Shown piece by piece: positions 27,307-36,669 of a stretch of 64,000 bases of DNA. Made by a program: the position numbers and the translations under genes. The first letter of the stretch is position 1; each line of letters opens with the position of its first letter. Under the pieces are notes generated by a model. It was not told where the DNA came from. It saw only the letters and a program-made list of their open reading frames with translations, and did not search any database. The stretch is from Verrucomicrobiota bacterium (GTDB taxonomy: Bacteria > Verrucomicrobiota > Verrucomicrobiia > Opitutales > UBA953): assembly GCA_030831965.1 (NCBI GenBank), contig JAURJZ010000060.1:1-64000 (forward strand), written 5' to 3'.

Positions 27307-30300
27307 TCAGTTGCGGTTCAGGGCGGTGTCGCTGTTGAGCAGGACGGTGGCGACCTGCCACCAGGCCGCCTCCTCGGGGGTCAGCCCGCCCTTGCGGGCG
27401 AGCTCGGGGTCGGCCGCGTAGGCCTGGCGGGAGGCCAGGAGCAGGCCCAGCGCGGCCCGCACCGACTCGGGTCTCGGGTCGGCCTCGCCGACGAGGGCGA
27501 ATCCGGCCCGGACCTTGGCGGCGTCATCCCCCGCTTCCTGCAGGAGGCGGCGCCCGAAGCCCTTCTGGGCCTCGACGAGAATCTCCTCGTTCAGCGCCGT
27601 CAGGGCCTGCAGCGGGGAGTTGGTGTTGACCCGGCGCGTCGCGCAGGTGTCGCGGTCCGAGGCGTCGAAGATGGTCAGGACGGCGAACGGCTCCAGCCGC
27701 TTCCAGAACCCGTAGACCGAGCGGCGGAAGCGCCCCGCGTCGGTGGTCACCCTGACCTCGCTCGCGCCCGAGAAGGCGTTGCGCAGGTAGCCTCCGGGCG
27801 AGGGCGGCACATAGGGAGGGCCCTCGGTCTGCGCCGTGTTCAGGAGCCCCGCCAGGGCCAGGGCCTGGTCCCGGACCATCTCGCCGCTCAGGCGCTTGCG
27901 GGGGGCGCGGCCCAGCAGCCGGTTCCTCGGGTCGCGTTCCTTGAGCTCGGCCGAGGCCTGGGAGGTCTGCCGGTAGACGGAGGACAGGACCATCTCCCGG
28001 ATGGCGCGCTTCGGGCTCCAGCCCCACTCGTGCATCAGGCGGTGCGCGAGGTGGTCGAGTAGCTCCGGGTGCGTGGGCTTCTCACCCATGGTCCCGAAAT
28101 CCTCCGAGGTCAGCACCAGCCCCGTCCCGAAGAGCTCCTGCCAGAGGTAATTGACGGCGACGCGGGCGGTCAGGGGGTTGTCCTTGGAGGCGATCCAGCG
28201 CGCGAAGCCGAGCCGGTCGCGGGGCTGGTCCTTGGGGAACGGGTGGAGGGTGGCGGGCGTGAAGGGCTCCGCGATGGGCTCGCCCGGGCTGTTCCAAGCC
28301 CCGCGCACCAGCAGGTGGGTCTTGCGGCGCTTGTCCTGGGGCAGGTCCATCATGACCGGAAGCCGGACGGTCGGGGCTTTCTCCAGTTGCTGCCGGAGCA
28401 TGGCCAAGCCGCCGGGCTGGGCGTTGGCGCCCGCCGGGGGCGCGTCGGTCGCCCGCACCTTGAACGCGGCCAGGTCCATCCCGGCGAAGCCCGGCTTCGC
28501 GTGGGCGTGGTGCAGGCGAATCCTGATTTGCTCGCCGGGCGCGAGGGTCGCGGTCTCGGCCAGGGCGAGAGTGAGGCGGTGCGGCTCGTTCACGCGGGGT
28601 CCGACCGCCCAGCCGACGCTCGCGGGGGAGTCGTTGGCGAGGACCGCGGAGGCGGGGTAGGCGTTCTGGGAGTGGTCGGCCTCGGCCCGGGCGACGGGCA
28701 GGGCGGTCTCGGCGCGGTCGACCGCCATCTCGACCAGCTGCGTGGCCGGACGCAGGGGAATCGCGCGCGACCAGGCGGGGCGGCCGTCGGCGTCGAGCAG
28801 GGCGACGGTCGCGCCGACGATGCGGGCGTCGTTGCCGGAATCCATCCGGTTCCAGATGCGGACGGCGGCGATGGCCGAGGGCGAGCCGAGGTCGATCTCC
28901 AGCCAGGGATTGTCCTCGGTGTGGGTCGAGGTGGTGTCGTCGATCCCGGCCGAGCGCTTCCCGTTGACCGCGTTGGAGGCCGGATAGCCGGGGAAGGTCG
29001 ACGATTGGGTCGCCTTGGCGTTGAGCGCGAGGTTTCTTCCGGCGGCGTCGAGCACCTCGATCTCGGAGACATTGACCACCTTGCCCTTGCCCGCCATGCT
29101 GAGGCGCAGGCGCCTGGCCACGACCGGACCCGCGGAAGGCGCGATGCGGGAAACCTCCACCGCGCTCAGCACGAAGTTGCCGTCCGGATGTCGTCCTGCC
29201 GGCCGGCCCGGCCCGGCGGGGACGTCGATGGCCACGGCGGCGACCTGGCGGAGCCCGGCCGGACGGAGGTCGACCTCGCTGACCGAGCTGCCGGGACGGG
29301 GCCCCGAGGCCCTGATCACGCCGTCGGGCTGGGCGGTCAGCACGGCGCCGCCGGAAGCGACCGAGCGGGCGACGGCCAGCTCGGTCCATGAGGTCGCGAC
29401 GACGGCCTTGGCGCCCTCGGTCCGCTCGGCCTCGGCGATGGCGGAGCGAAGGCGTCGGTCGGCGGCCGGGTCGGAGGGGAAAGGGATGGTGGGGCGGTCG
29501 TCCTGCTTGTCGGAGTCCTGCGACTGGTTCAGGAAGGCGTAGCTCCCGTAGTAGTCCCTGTCCCGCAGGGGGTCATAAGGGTGGCTGTGGCATTGCGTGC
29601 AGGCCATCTGGAGGCCCATGAAGGCGTTCCAGGTGGTGTTGACCCGGTCGATCACCGCGTAGGTGCGGTATTCCTCGTCGTTGGTGCCCCCCTCGTCGTT
29701 GGTCTTGGTCAGCCGGTGGAAACCGGTCGCCACCAGGTCCCTCTCGGGCTCAGGCAGGAGGTCGCCCGCCATCTGGCGGATGATGAACTGGTCCCAGGGC
29801 ATGTCCTGGTTGAAGGCCCGGATGACCCAGTCGCGGTAGGGCCAGATATGGCGGGTGCTGTCGTGCCCCAGGGCCTTGGAGTCGCCGTAGCGGGCGAGGT
29901 CCAGCCACATCGCGGCCCAGCGCTCGCCGAAGCGGGGAGAGGCGAGAAGGCGGTCGACCGCCTTCTCGTAGGCCTGGGGAGAGCTGTCCGCGAGGAAGGC
30001 GGCGGTTTCCTCGGATGTCGGGGGCAGGCCGGTGAGGTCGAGCGTGACGCGCCTGAGCAGGGTCGCCTTGTCCGCCGGGGCGGAGGGCCTCAGGCCCGCC
30101 TGCTCAAGCCGAGCGAGGATGAAGTTGTCGACCGGGTTCGAGACCCAGGCCTTTGTCCTCACTGCCGGCGCGGGCGCGGGCTTGGGCGGCACGAAGGACC
30201 AGTGGTCGTCCCACTTGGCGCCCTCCTTGACCCAGCGGGTGAGGATGTCGGTCTCCGCCTTGGTCAGCGCCGGCTTCTCCTTCGGCATCCGGTCGTCGTG

Positions 30301-30552
30301 GTCGTCGGTGAGGATGCGGCGGATCAGCTCGCTTCGCTCGGGCTTGCCGGGGACGACGCAGGGCTCGCCCGACTCCCCCTTGCCGAGGATGTCCTCGCGG
30401 TACTGGACCGAGATGCCGCCGGCATGCTTGACGCCGCCGTGGCACCCCATGCACTTCTCGTTGAGGATGGGCCGGACGTCCCGGTTGAAGTCGACGGGCT
30501 CGGCCGCGCCGACGCCCGCGGCGACCAAGAGGACAAGGAGCGGCCTGGCCAT
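27307..30552 (-). CDS. PSCyt1-DUF1549-discoidin-DUF1553 exported cytochrome-like protein
   Basis: A 1081-residue protein. After a signal peptide (to about residue 17, VGAAEPVDF) comes a planctomycete cytochrome domain with CMGCH (near 34) and MPKEKPALTKAETDILTRWVKEGAKWDDHW. DUF1549 spans about 140-350 (VDNFILARLEQAGL, LTGLPPTSEETAAFL, RFGERWAAMWLDLARYGDS) with a second haem motif in ACTQCHSHPYDP. A discoidin/F5-F8C-like domain is inserted at about 480-610 (ATQSSTFPGYPASNAVNGKR, NPWLEIDLG). DUF1553 follows from about 780 (PLTARVAVNYLWQELFG, EDFGTMGEKPTHPELLDHLA). The inserted domain suggests carbohydrate binding. The function of these proteins is not proven; a role in periplasmic polymer breakdown is only a hypothesis. 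Confidence 0.93.
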   Translation of the reverse strand: MARPLLVLLVAAGVGAAEPVDFNRDVRPILNEKCMGCHGGVKHAGGISVQYREDILGKGESGEPCVVPGKPERSELIRRILTDDHDDRMPKEKPALTKAETDILTRWVKEGAKWDDHWSFVPPKPAPAPAVRTKAWVSNPVDNFILARLEQAGLRPSAPADKATLLRRVTLDLTGLPPTSEETAAFLADSSPQAYEKAVDRLLASPRFGERWAAMWLDLARYGDSKALGHDSTRHIWPYRDWVIRAFNQDMPWDQFIIRQMAGDLLPEPERDLVATGFHRLTKTNDEGGTNDEEYRTYAVIDRVNTTWNAFMGLQMACTQCHSHPYDPLRDRDYYGSYAFLNQSQDSDKQDDRPTIPFPSDPAADRRLRSAIAEAERTEGAKAVVATSWTELAVARSVASGGAVLTAQPDGVIRASGPRPGSSVSEVDLRPAGLRQVAAVAIDVPAGPGRPAGRHPDGNFVLSAVEVSRIAPSAGPVVARRLRLSMAGKGKVVNVSEIEVLDAAGRNLALNAKATQSSTFPGYPASNAVNGKRSAGIDDTTSTHTEDNPWLEIDLGSPSAIAAVRIWNRMDSGNDARIVGATVALLDADGRPAWSRAIPLRPATQLVEMAVDRAETALPVARAEADHSQNAYPASAVLANDSPASVGWAVGPRVNEPHRLTLALAETATLAPGEQIRIRLHHAHAKPGFAGMDLAAFKVRATDAPPAGANAQPGGLAMLRQQLEKAPTVRLPVMMDLPQDKRRKTHLLVRGAWNSPGEPIAEPFTPATLHPFPKDQPRDRLGFARWIASKDNPLTARVAVNYLWQELFGTGLVLTSEDFGTMGEKPTHPELLDHLAHRLMHEWGWSPKRAIREMVLSSVYRQTSQASAELKERDPRNRLLGRAPRKRLSGEMVRDQALALAGLLNTAQTEGPPYVPPSPGGYLRNAFSGASEVRVTTDAGRFRRSVYGFWKRLEPFAVLTIFDASDRDTCATRRVNTNSPLQALTALNEEILVEAQKGFGRRLLQEAGDDAAKVRAGFALVGEADPRPESVRAALGLLLASRQAYAADPELARKGGLTPEEAAWWQVATVLLNSDTALNRN

Positions 30553-30572
30553 GACCTATTGACAATCAGAAA

Positions 30573-30595
30573 GCCCCGGGGTTGCAACCCGGGGC
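30573..30595 (-). terminator. Probable terminator after the small cytochrome gene
   Basis: Stem GCCCCGGG/CCCGGGGC (8 bp) around a 7-nt loop GTTGCAA, followed on the minus strand by TTTCTGATTGT. The U-tract is interrupted, so termination may be partial, allowing some read-through into the large cytochrome gene 20 bp beyond. Confidence 0.6.
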
Positions 30596-30627
30596 CTTCG
30601 TCTGGCCTCAGGGGAAGGGAGCGGTCG

Positions 30628-31008
30628 TCACTTGCCCGCCTCGATCCACTTGCGCAGCGTCTCCAGTTCCTCCGGGGTCAGGGGCTTGGCGGTGCTCTTC
30701 TTGGGAGGCATGGCGAGGTCGTCGTCGCGGTCCGCCTTCGAGAGGAGGTAGAGCGAGCTTTCCATGGGCTTGCCCCAGGTGACGCCCGCGCCCTGCTCCT
30801 TGCCGCCCTTGACGACGGCCTCGAGGCTGGTGGTGCGGAAGCCACCCTTCACCTTGACCTTGCCGTCCTTGTCCTTGCCGCCGTGGCAGCCGACGCAGGA
30901 GCGTTCCAGCATGGGCTTGATGGTCTTCTCAAAGGCCTCCTCCTTCGTTTGCGCAAGCGCGAGCGAGGGAAGGAGTCCGGCGGCGATCAGGAGGGTCGGT
31001 GTGCGCAT
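30628..31008 (-). CDS. Small exported c-type cytochrome (PSCyt1-like)
   Basis: A 126-residue protein. The start at 31008 (MRTPTLLIAAGLLPSLALA) begins the signal peptide and is preceded by a GGGAG ribosome-binding site; an in-frame ATG seven codons earlier is less likely. The mature protein has one haem-binding CVGCH (near residue 39) and the closing LAMPPKKSTAKPLTPEELETLRKWIEAGK typical of planctomycete-type cytochrome domains. It probably acts in the periplasm in electron transfer. It precedes the large DUF1549/DUF1553 gene on the same strand, separated by a weak terminator. Confidence 0.9.
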   Translation of the reverse strand: MRTPTLLIAAGLLPSLALAQTKEEAFEKTIKPMLERSCVGCHGGKDKDGKVKVKGGFRTTSLEAVVKGGKEQGAGVTWGKPMESSLYLLSKADRDDDLAMPPKKSTAKPLTPEELETLRKWIEAGK

Positions 31009-31040
31009 GGGTCGTCTCCCTTCTGACAAATCGCCCGCCG

Positions 31041-32363
31041 TCAGGTTGCAACCTTTTGCGCGTAGGGGGCGGTCGCCTCGAGCAGGCGGGCCGGCACCAG
31101 GGCGTCCAGTTCCACACCCCCGTCCGTCGCCTTTTCCGACAGGATGGCGGCCGCGCCATGGAGCTTGGCGACCAGGTCGTAGCGGTCGTGGGGGATGAGC
31201 AACCTTAGGCGGCGGTCCCCCTGCGCGGCGAGTCGGTCCAGCTCCGCCAGCAGCTCGGGCACGCCCTCCCCGGTGCGGGCGCTGACCAGGATGGCGCCAG
31301 GGTGGCGGGCCAGCGCCTCGGCGCGGGCCAGGGGATCGGCAACCAGGTCCGCCTTGTTCAGGACCGTCAGCACGGGGCGGTCGCCCGCCCCGACCTCGCC
31401 GAGGACGCCGAGCGTTGTCTCGGCGTGGGCTGCGGCGTCGGGCGAGGCGAGGTCGACCACGTGCAGGAGGACGTCGGCCTGGACGGATTCCTCAAGGGTC
31501 GCCTTGAAGGCCTCGACCAGGCGGTGGGGCAGCCGGCGCACGAAGCCGACCGTGTCGGTCAGCAGGAGGCCCCGGCCCGAGGGGAGCGCCAGGCGCCGGG
31601 TGGTCGGGTCGAGGGTCGCGAAGAGCCGGTCCGCCGCGAGGACCTCGGCGCCGGTCAGCCGGTTGAGGAGCGACGACTTGCCGGCGTTGGTGTAGCCGAC
31701 GATGGCGAAGGTCGGGACCGGCACGCGCTGGCGCTGCTTGCGCTGCGTGGCGCGCTGGCGCACCACCTCGTCCAGCTCGCGGCGCACGCGGGCGATCTTC
31801 TCCCGGATTCCCCGCTGGTCCATCTCCAGCTGCGTCTCCCCGGCGTCGCGCTGCATGGCCCCGCCGCCCCTCTGGCGGTCAAGGTGCGACCACAGCCGCC
31901 GCAGCCTCGGGAGCTGCTGCTGGAGCCGGGCCAGCTCGACCTGGAGGACCGCCTCGCGCGTCTTGGCCCGGGCGGCGAAGATGTCGAGGATCACCTCCTG
32001 CCGGTCGATGACGCGCAGGCCGGGCGCGTCCTTCTCCCAGTTGCGCTGCTGGGCCGGGGTCAGGGCGTCGTCGAAGACGACCAGCCCGCAGTCGAGCCCG
32101 CGGGCGAGCGCGGCGATCTCCTCCATCTTGCCCGAGCCCACCAGGTGCCGCGGGTGCTCCTCGCGCAGGCGGGCGACAAGGTCGCCCCTCACCTCGATGC
32201 CGAGGTTGCCCACCAGCTCGCGCAGCTCCTCGAGCAGGCTGAGCGAGTCGCGGGCGTCCTGGTCGGGGCGCTGGAGGCCGACAAGAAAGGCGCGGCCGAG
32301 TCGTTCCCGGACCTTGGGGTCCTGGGGGTCGATCGGCGAGGGCAGGGGGGCGGCGGTGGACAA
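31041..32363 (-). CDS. hflX: Ribosome-associated GTPase HflX
   Basis: A 440-residue GTPase that splits or recycles ribosomes under stress. The N-terminal HflX domain (about 20-190) has EVRGDLVARLREEHPRHLVGSGK, LVVFDDALTPAQQRNWEK and RQEVILDIFAARAKTREAVLQVELARL. The GAGETQLE-type linker reads GGGAMQRDAGETQLEMDQR. The G domain starts about residue 205 with AIVGYTNAGKSSLLNRLTG, DTVGFVRRLPHRLVEAFKATLEE and NKADL. The C-terminal domain is present. It is 6 bp downstream of ispA and is the third gene of a yhbY-ispA-hflX unit. Confidence 0.95.
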   Translation of the reverse strand: MSTAAPLPSPIDPQDPKVRERLGRAFLVGLQRPDQDARDSLSLLEELRELVGNLGIEVRGDLVARLREEHPRHLVGSGKMEEIAALARGLDCGLVVFDDALTPAQQRNWEKDAPGLRVIDRQEVILDIFAARAKTREAVLQVELARLQQQLPRLRRLWSHLDRQRGGGAMQRDAGETQLEMDQRGIREKIARVRRELDEVVRQRATQRKQRQRVPVPTFAIVGYTNAGKSSLLNRLTGAEVLAADRLFATLDPTTRRLALPSGRGLLLTDTVGFVRRLPHRLVEAFKATLEESVQADVLLHVVDLASPDAAAHAETTLGVLGEVGAGDRPVLTVLNKADLVADPLARAEALARHPGAILVSARTGEGVPELLAELDRLAAQGDRRLRLLIPHDRYDLVAKLHGAAAILSEKATDGGVELDALVPARLLEATAPYAQKVAT

Positions 32364-32369
32364 GGTCGC

Positions 32370-33245
32370 TCAGTTCCTGCGGTCGATGAGGGAGTCGGCC
32401 AGCGCCTCCAGGAAGGCGGTGCGACCTCCCGTGGCGCGAAGCCTCGCGCGGCAGGTCCCGGTGAGTTCCCGCACCTTGGCCCGGGCGGCCTCGACCCCGT
32501 GCAGCCCGTGGTAGGTGAGCTTGCCCCGCGCCGCGTCGGCGCCGGTTGGCTTGCCGACCACCGAGGCGTCGCCCTGCAGGTCGAGCAGGTCGTCCGCGAT
32601 CTGGAAGGCGACGCCGAGCGAGAGGCCCGCCTCCCGGAAAGCCGCGCGCGCGCCGTCCCCGGCGCGGGCGGCCACCGCGCCCATCTCGAGCGAGGCCGCG
32701 ATCATCGCCGCGGTCTTGCCGCGCTGGATCGCATCCAGCCTCTCCGCGCTTGCCGGGCCGAGCAGGCCGAGGGTGTCCTCCATCTGCCCCCCCACCAGGT
32801 GGGCCGGGCCGCTGGCCCGGGCCAGGACCCGCGTCAGGTCCCTCGCCGTCTCCGCCGGATGCTCGGCGGTCAGCTCAAAGGCCAGGGCCAGGAGAGCGTC
32901 GCCGGCCAGGACAGCCGCGGCCTCGTCGAAGGCGCGGTGCACGGTCGGCTTGCCCCGGCGCAGGTCGGCGTTGTCCATGCAGGGCAGGTCGTCGTGGATG
33001 AGCGAGTAGGTGTGCACGAGCTCGAGGGCCGCCGCCGCGCGTCGCGCGTCCGCCCCGGGGTCGATGGCCGCCGCCGCGGCCAGGCAGAGCACCGGCCGCA
33101 GCCGCTTGCCCCCGGCGTTGACCGCGTGCCGCATCGCCGCCTCGAGTCGGGCCGAGGGACCGGCGGTCCGGGCGAGCGCGTCGGCGAGGGCCGTCTCGGC
33201 GACCCCCACCAGCCGGGCCAGCTCGGCGCGATCCCCGGAGGTCAT
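32370..33245 (-). CDS. ispA: Polyprenyl (farnesyl/geranylgeranyl) diphosphate synthase
   Basis: A 291-residue isoprenyl transferase that builds short-chain prenyl diphosphates from IPP and DMAPP. The first Asp-rich motif is LIHDDLPCMDNADLRRGKP and the second is FQIADDLLDLQGD. Around them are NAGGKRLRPVLCLAA, VHRAFDEAAAVLAGDALLALAFEL and LVGGQMEDTLGL. The family assignment is certain; chain length (C15 versus C20) is not, and the symbol follows the most common annotation. Its ATG overlaps the yhbY stop (33242-33245). Confidence 0.93.
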   Translation of the reverse strand: MTSGDRAELARLVGVAETALADALARTAGPSARLEAAMRHAVNAGGKRLRPVLCLAAAAAIDPGADARRAAAALELVHTYSLIHDDLPCMDNADLRRGKPTVHRAFDEAAAVLAGDALLALAFELTAEHPAETARDLTRVLARASGPAHLVGGQMEDTLGLLGPASAERLDAIQRGKTAAMIAASLEMGAVAARAGDGARAAFREAGLSLGVAFQIADDLLDLQGDASVVGKPTGADAARGKLTYHGLHGVEAARAKVRELTGTCRARLRATGGRTAFLEALADSLIDRRN

Positions 33246-33538
33246 TCCCCCGCCTCCTCGCCGCCCTTTCGGTAAAAGGCCGCGGTCCGACCGACCGAGC
33301 CGACAAGCGCGCTCCCCGTGGCGGCGGCGAGCGCCTCGGCCTGGGCGGCCATCTCGTCACGGCCCGCCGTGAAGCGGACCTTCACCAAGTCGGCCTTCCG
33401 AAAGGCCTGGCTCAGCTGGAGGGCCAGCGCCGGCGAGGCGCCCTCCTTGCCCACGAAGACCTTGGGCTCGAGCGTCTGGGCGAGCCCCCGGAGGTGGGCC
33501 TTCTGGGCGCCGGTGAGGATGGGTGCGGAATCGGGCAT
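33242..33538 (-). CDS. yhbY: YhbY-type RNA-binding protein
   Basis: A 98-residue CRS1-YhbY domain protein that associates with pre-50S ribosomes. The start at 33538 (MPDSAPILTGAQKAHLRGLAQTLEPKVFVG) gives the family N-terminus; an in-frame ATG ten codons earlier lies in a region without homology. Seen: LTGAQKAHLRGLAQTL, VGKEGASPALALQLSQAFRKADLVKVRFTAG (split: VGKEGASPALALQLSQAF), TGSALVGSVGRTAAFYRKG. The gene overlaps the start of ispA by ATGA and lies 49 bp downstream of the uvrA-like gene. Confidence 0.88.
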   Translation of the reverse strand: MPDSAPILTGAQKAHLRGLAQTLEPKVFVGKEGASPALALQLSQAFRKADLVKVRFTAGRDEMAAQAEALAAATGSALVGSVGRTAAFYRKGGEEAGE

Positions 33539-33587
33539 CAGGGCGCAATCTGACAGGACCAGGCCCAAAGGGAAAGGGGGAAAGGGC

Positions 33588-36404
33588 CTAGCCCCTGAGG
33601 CAGGCGCCGGTCGGGGTGTCCGCCTTGGCCAGGCTCTCGGGCGGTCCCTCGTGGAGGAGCCTCCCGCCCGCCTCGCCTCCTTCCGGGCCGAGCTCGATGG
33701 TCCAGTCGGCCGCCCGGATCACGTCCGGGTGGTGCTCGATGACGAGCAGGGTGGCGCCCGCGTCGCGCAGCCGGAAGAGCAAGGCCATCAGCCGCTCCAC
33801 GTCGTCCGAGGCGAGGCCCGTCGTCGGCTCGTCCAGCAGGTAAAGCCGGCCGCCGTGCTCGCGTCGGGCCAGGTCGGCGGCCAGCTTCAGTCGCTGCGCC
33901 TCCCCGCCCGACAGCGTGGTGGCGGGCTGGCCCAGCCGGAGGTAACCCAGGCCGACCTCCCCGAGCGTCCGCAGCTTCTCGGCCAGCCGCGGCTGGGCGC
34001 GGAAGACCTCGGCCGCCTCGCGCACCGAGAGGGCCAGCGCGTCGGCGATGCTCAGCCCCTTGAAGCGCACCTCGAGCGTCTCCCGGTTGAAGCGGCGGCC
34101 CGAGCAGCTTGGGCACTCCACGTAGGTCTCCCCGAGGAATTGCATGTCGAGCGCGACCGCGCCCTCGCCCGAGCAGGCCTCGCAGCGGCCCCCGCGCACG
34201 TTGGCGCTGAAACGTCCCGGCCCGTAGCCGCGGGCCTTGGCCAGCGGGGTCGCCGACCAGAGGTCGCGCAGGTGATCGAGGATGCCGGTGAAGGTCGCGG
34301 GGTTGGACCTCGGGCTGCGCCCGATCGGCTCCTGGTCGACGAGCGTGTGGGCGCCGAAGCGCTCCAGGCCCTCGATCGCGCGGTGACGCCCGGGCACGAC
34401 CTTCGCGCCGTTGATCCGCCGGGCGGCCGCCGCCCCCAGCACATCGAGCGCGAGCGTGCTCTTGCCCGAGCCCGAGACGCCGCAGAGCACGGTCAGCCGC
34501 CCGACCGGCAGACGCAGGTCGATGTCCTTGAGGTTGTTCTCCGTCGCCCCGCGCACGGCCAGCCAATCCGCCGGCGCGGCCAGGGGACGCCTTCCCGCCG
34601 GCTTGGCGCGGCCCGACAGCCAGGCCCCGGCTCGCGAGGCGGGGCTTGCCGCCGCCTCCGCCGGCGCGCCCTCGAAGACGACGCGCCCGCCCTCCTCGCC
34701 CGCGCCCGGCCCCATCTCGACCAGGTGGTCGGCCGCCGCGACCATGTCGCGGTCGTGCTCGACCACGATCACGGTGTTGCCGAGGTCGCGCAGCTGCCGC
34801 AGCGAGCGGATCAGGCGGGCGTGGTCGCGCGGGTGCAGGCCGATGCTCGGCTCGTCGAGCACATAGGTCACGCCCACCAGGCCCAGGCCCAGCTGCGAGG
34901 CGAGCCGCACGCGCTGGGCCTCGCCGCCGGAGAGGGTGCCGAACTCCCTCGCCAGGGTCAGGTAGGAAAGCCCCGCCTCGTCGAGGAAGCCCAGCCGGCG
35001 CTCGAGGCCGCGGCGCGCCTCCTCGGCGGGACGCACCGGGGGCGCATCCGCGAGCCCGCGCGCGAAGGCCAGCGCCTCCGGCACCGTCAGGTCGAGGAAC
35101 TCGGCCAGGTTCAATCCCCCAAGCCTGAGTCCCAGCGCCGCGGCCGACAGCCGGCGGCCGTGGCAGGCGGGGCAGGGCGTCGCCGCCTGATAGGCGAGCA
35201 GCCGCTGGCGCAGCGACTCGCTGGACGTGGTTCGCGACACCTGGGTGAGCTCGTGGAACATGCCCCTCCACTCCGACTCCACGGGCTTCCGCCCCTTGGG
35301 CGGCGGAAGCAGGAATGCGCGGCGCGGCTCGCCCTCGAGCAGGAGGCGTCGCGTGGAGGCGCCAAGTTTTCCCCAGGGAGCCGAGGGGTCGAAGGGCACC
35401 TGCTCCGCCAAGGCCCGGACAAGGGCGTTCCGTCGGATGAGCATCTTGCGCGTGCCCAGCCGCCACGGTTTCACGGCGCCTTCCGCCACGCCGAGGCTCG
35501 CGTCGGCCACGCAGAGCTCCTCCCGGAAGCTCAGCGTCTTGCCCAGCCCGTCGCACGTCGGGCAGGCGCCGCGGGGATGGTTGGGCGACAGCTCGCGCGC
35601 GCCCAGCGCCTCGTGGGTCTCCCCGCAGGTCTCGCAGGCAAGCGCGAGGGACAGCGCGAACTCGCGCCGCCCGGCCTCCTCCTCCGCCACGACCAGGCAT
35701 TTCCCGGAGCCCTCGCGGAAGGCCAATTCCAACGAGTCGGCCAGCCGGCTGCGCTGGTCGGGCCCGGCCACCGCGCGGTCGACGACCAGGTCCAGCCGCC
35801 TCTCCGCCCTTCCGGTCAGCCGCCCCGAGGCCTCGTCGGTCGTCACGATTTCGCCGTCGATCCGCACCCGGGAGAACCCGCGCCGAGCCAGGTCCTCCAC
35901 GGCCTCGAGCAGCGCGCTCGGCTTGTCCGAGCGAATCGGGGCCAGCAGGTGAAGCCTGGTGCCGGCCCCGAGCCGGAGGAGGGGTTCCAGGCAATCGTCC
36001 AGGGATCGGCGTCGGATGAGGCCGCCATCCTTGGGGCATCGCCGCTCGCCGCAGAGCGACCAGAGCAGCCGCGCGTGCTCGGCGATTTCCGTCACCGTGG
36101 CCACGGTTGAGCGCGGGTTCGCCCCGCCCGAGGTCCTCTGGGCGATTGCGATGACCGGCGAGAGCCCGTGGATGAAGTCCACGTCGGGCCTGGGCAGCGT
36201 CTCCAGCAGGCCCCTGGCCCGGGTGGACAGGGACTCCAGGTACTGGCGGCTCCCCTCCGCATGGAGAGTGTCGAAGGCAAGCGAGGATTTCCCCGAGCCG
36301 CTTACCCCTGTCACCACCGTCAGACGGTTCCGGGGCAGCCGCACCTCGACCGACCTCAGGTTATGGACCCGGGCCCCCTTGATATGGATGAAATCCCCCT
36401 CCAT
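33588..36404 (-). CDS. uvrA: Excinuclease ABC subunit A (UvrA-like, divergent)
   Basis: A 938-residue ABC-type DNA damage sensor. It starts at ATG 36404 ([21 protein letters not shown]); upstream in-frame ATG codons give a non-homologous extension. Two ABC modules are present with Walker [16 protein letters not shown] (about 35) and [15 protein letters not shown] (about 645), signature [16 protein letters not shown] and [15 protein letters not shown]. Zinc cysteines are seen in CETCGET...CPTCDGLG and [12 protein letters not shown]...[10 protein letters not shown]. The region after the first Walker A is less typical: STRARGLL and [16 protein letters not shown] instead of SAYARQFL and EQKTTSHNPRSTVGT. 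So this could be the genome's main UvrA or a paralogue. Confidence 0.88.
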   Translation of the reverse strand: MEGDFIHIKGARVHNLRSVEVRLPRNRLTVVTGVSGSGKSSLAFDTLHAEGSRQYLESLSTRARGLLETLPRPDVDFIHGLSPVIAIAQRTSGGANPRSTVATVTEIAEHARLLWSLCGERRCPKDGGLIRRRSLDDCLEPLLRLGAGTRLHLLAPIRSDKPSALLEAVEDLARRGFSRVRIDGEIVTTDEASGRLTGRAERRLDLVVDRAVAGPDQRSRLADSLELAFREGSGKCLVVAEEEAGRREFALSLALACETCGETHEALGARELSPNHPRGACPTCDGLGKTLSFREELCVADASLGVAEGAVKPWRLGTRKMLIRRNALVRALAEQVPFDPSAPWGKLGASTRRLLLEGEPRRAFLLPPPKGRKPVESEWRGMFHELTQVSRTTSSESLRQRLLAYQAATPCPACHGRRLSAAALGLRLGGLNLAEFLDLTVPEALAFARGLADAPPVRPAEEARRGLERRLGFLDEAGLSYLTLAREFGTLSGGEAQRVRLASQLGLGLVGVTYVLDEPSIGLHPRDHARLIRSLRQLRDLGNTVIVVEHDRDMVAAADHLVEMGPGAGEEGGRVVFEGAPAEAAASPASRAGAWLSGRAKPAGRRPLAAPADWLAVRGATENNLKDIDLRLPVGRLTVLCGVSGSGKSTLALDVLGAAAARRINGAKVVPGRHRAIEGLERFGAHTLVDQEPIGRSPRSNPATFTGILDHLRDLWSATPLAKARGYGPGRFSANVRGGRCEACSGEGAVALDMQFLGETYVECPSCSGRRFNRETLEVRFKGLSIADALALSVREAAEVFRAQPRLAEKLRTLGEVGLGYLRLGQPATTLSGGEAQRLKLAADLARREHGGRLYLLDEPTTGLASDDVERLMALLFRLRDAGATLLVIEHHPDVIRAADWTIELGPEGGEAGGRLLHEGPPESLAKADTPTGACLRG

Positions 36405-36669
36405 TGCCCCCTCAATCAGCAGGGGAATGGAGGAGAGTCCAGCGTCATAGCCGAGCCTCCCCCGCACCCCACCCCCTCCCAAAGCCTCTACATTTGGGCC
36501 TGTCGCCCTTTTTTCGCTTTTTTGTCACCAAAAGGGGTTGATTGCCCGATTCTAGCATTTAATCTTTCTTCATCGCAGTCACCCCCTGCGAAATCCCACC
36601 CCCTCAGTCGTTTCCGGACACCACTCCGAAAAATCTCCGCACACCCCCGCCGAGACACCCTTGAATCCG

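Noticed and set aside
33561-33589. AGGCCC/GGGCCT inverted repeat at the uvrA stop codon
   Set aside because: Arms of 6 bp with a 17-nt purine/pyrimidine-rich loop and no U-rich tail; overlaps the coding end, so not called as a terminator.
36661-36669. TTG at 36661 as start of the giant protein (also TTG at 5132 and 20767)
   Set aside because: An ATG two to five codons later leads directly into each signal peptide, so the ATG was preferred in all three cases.
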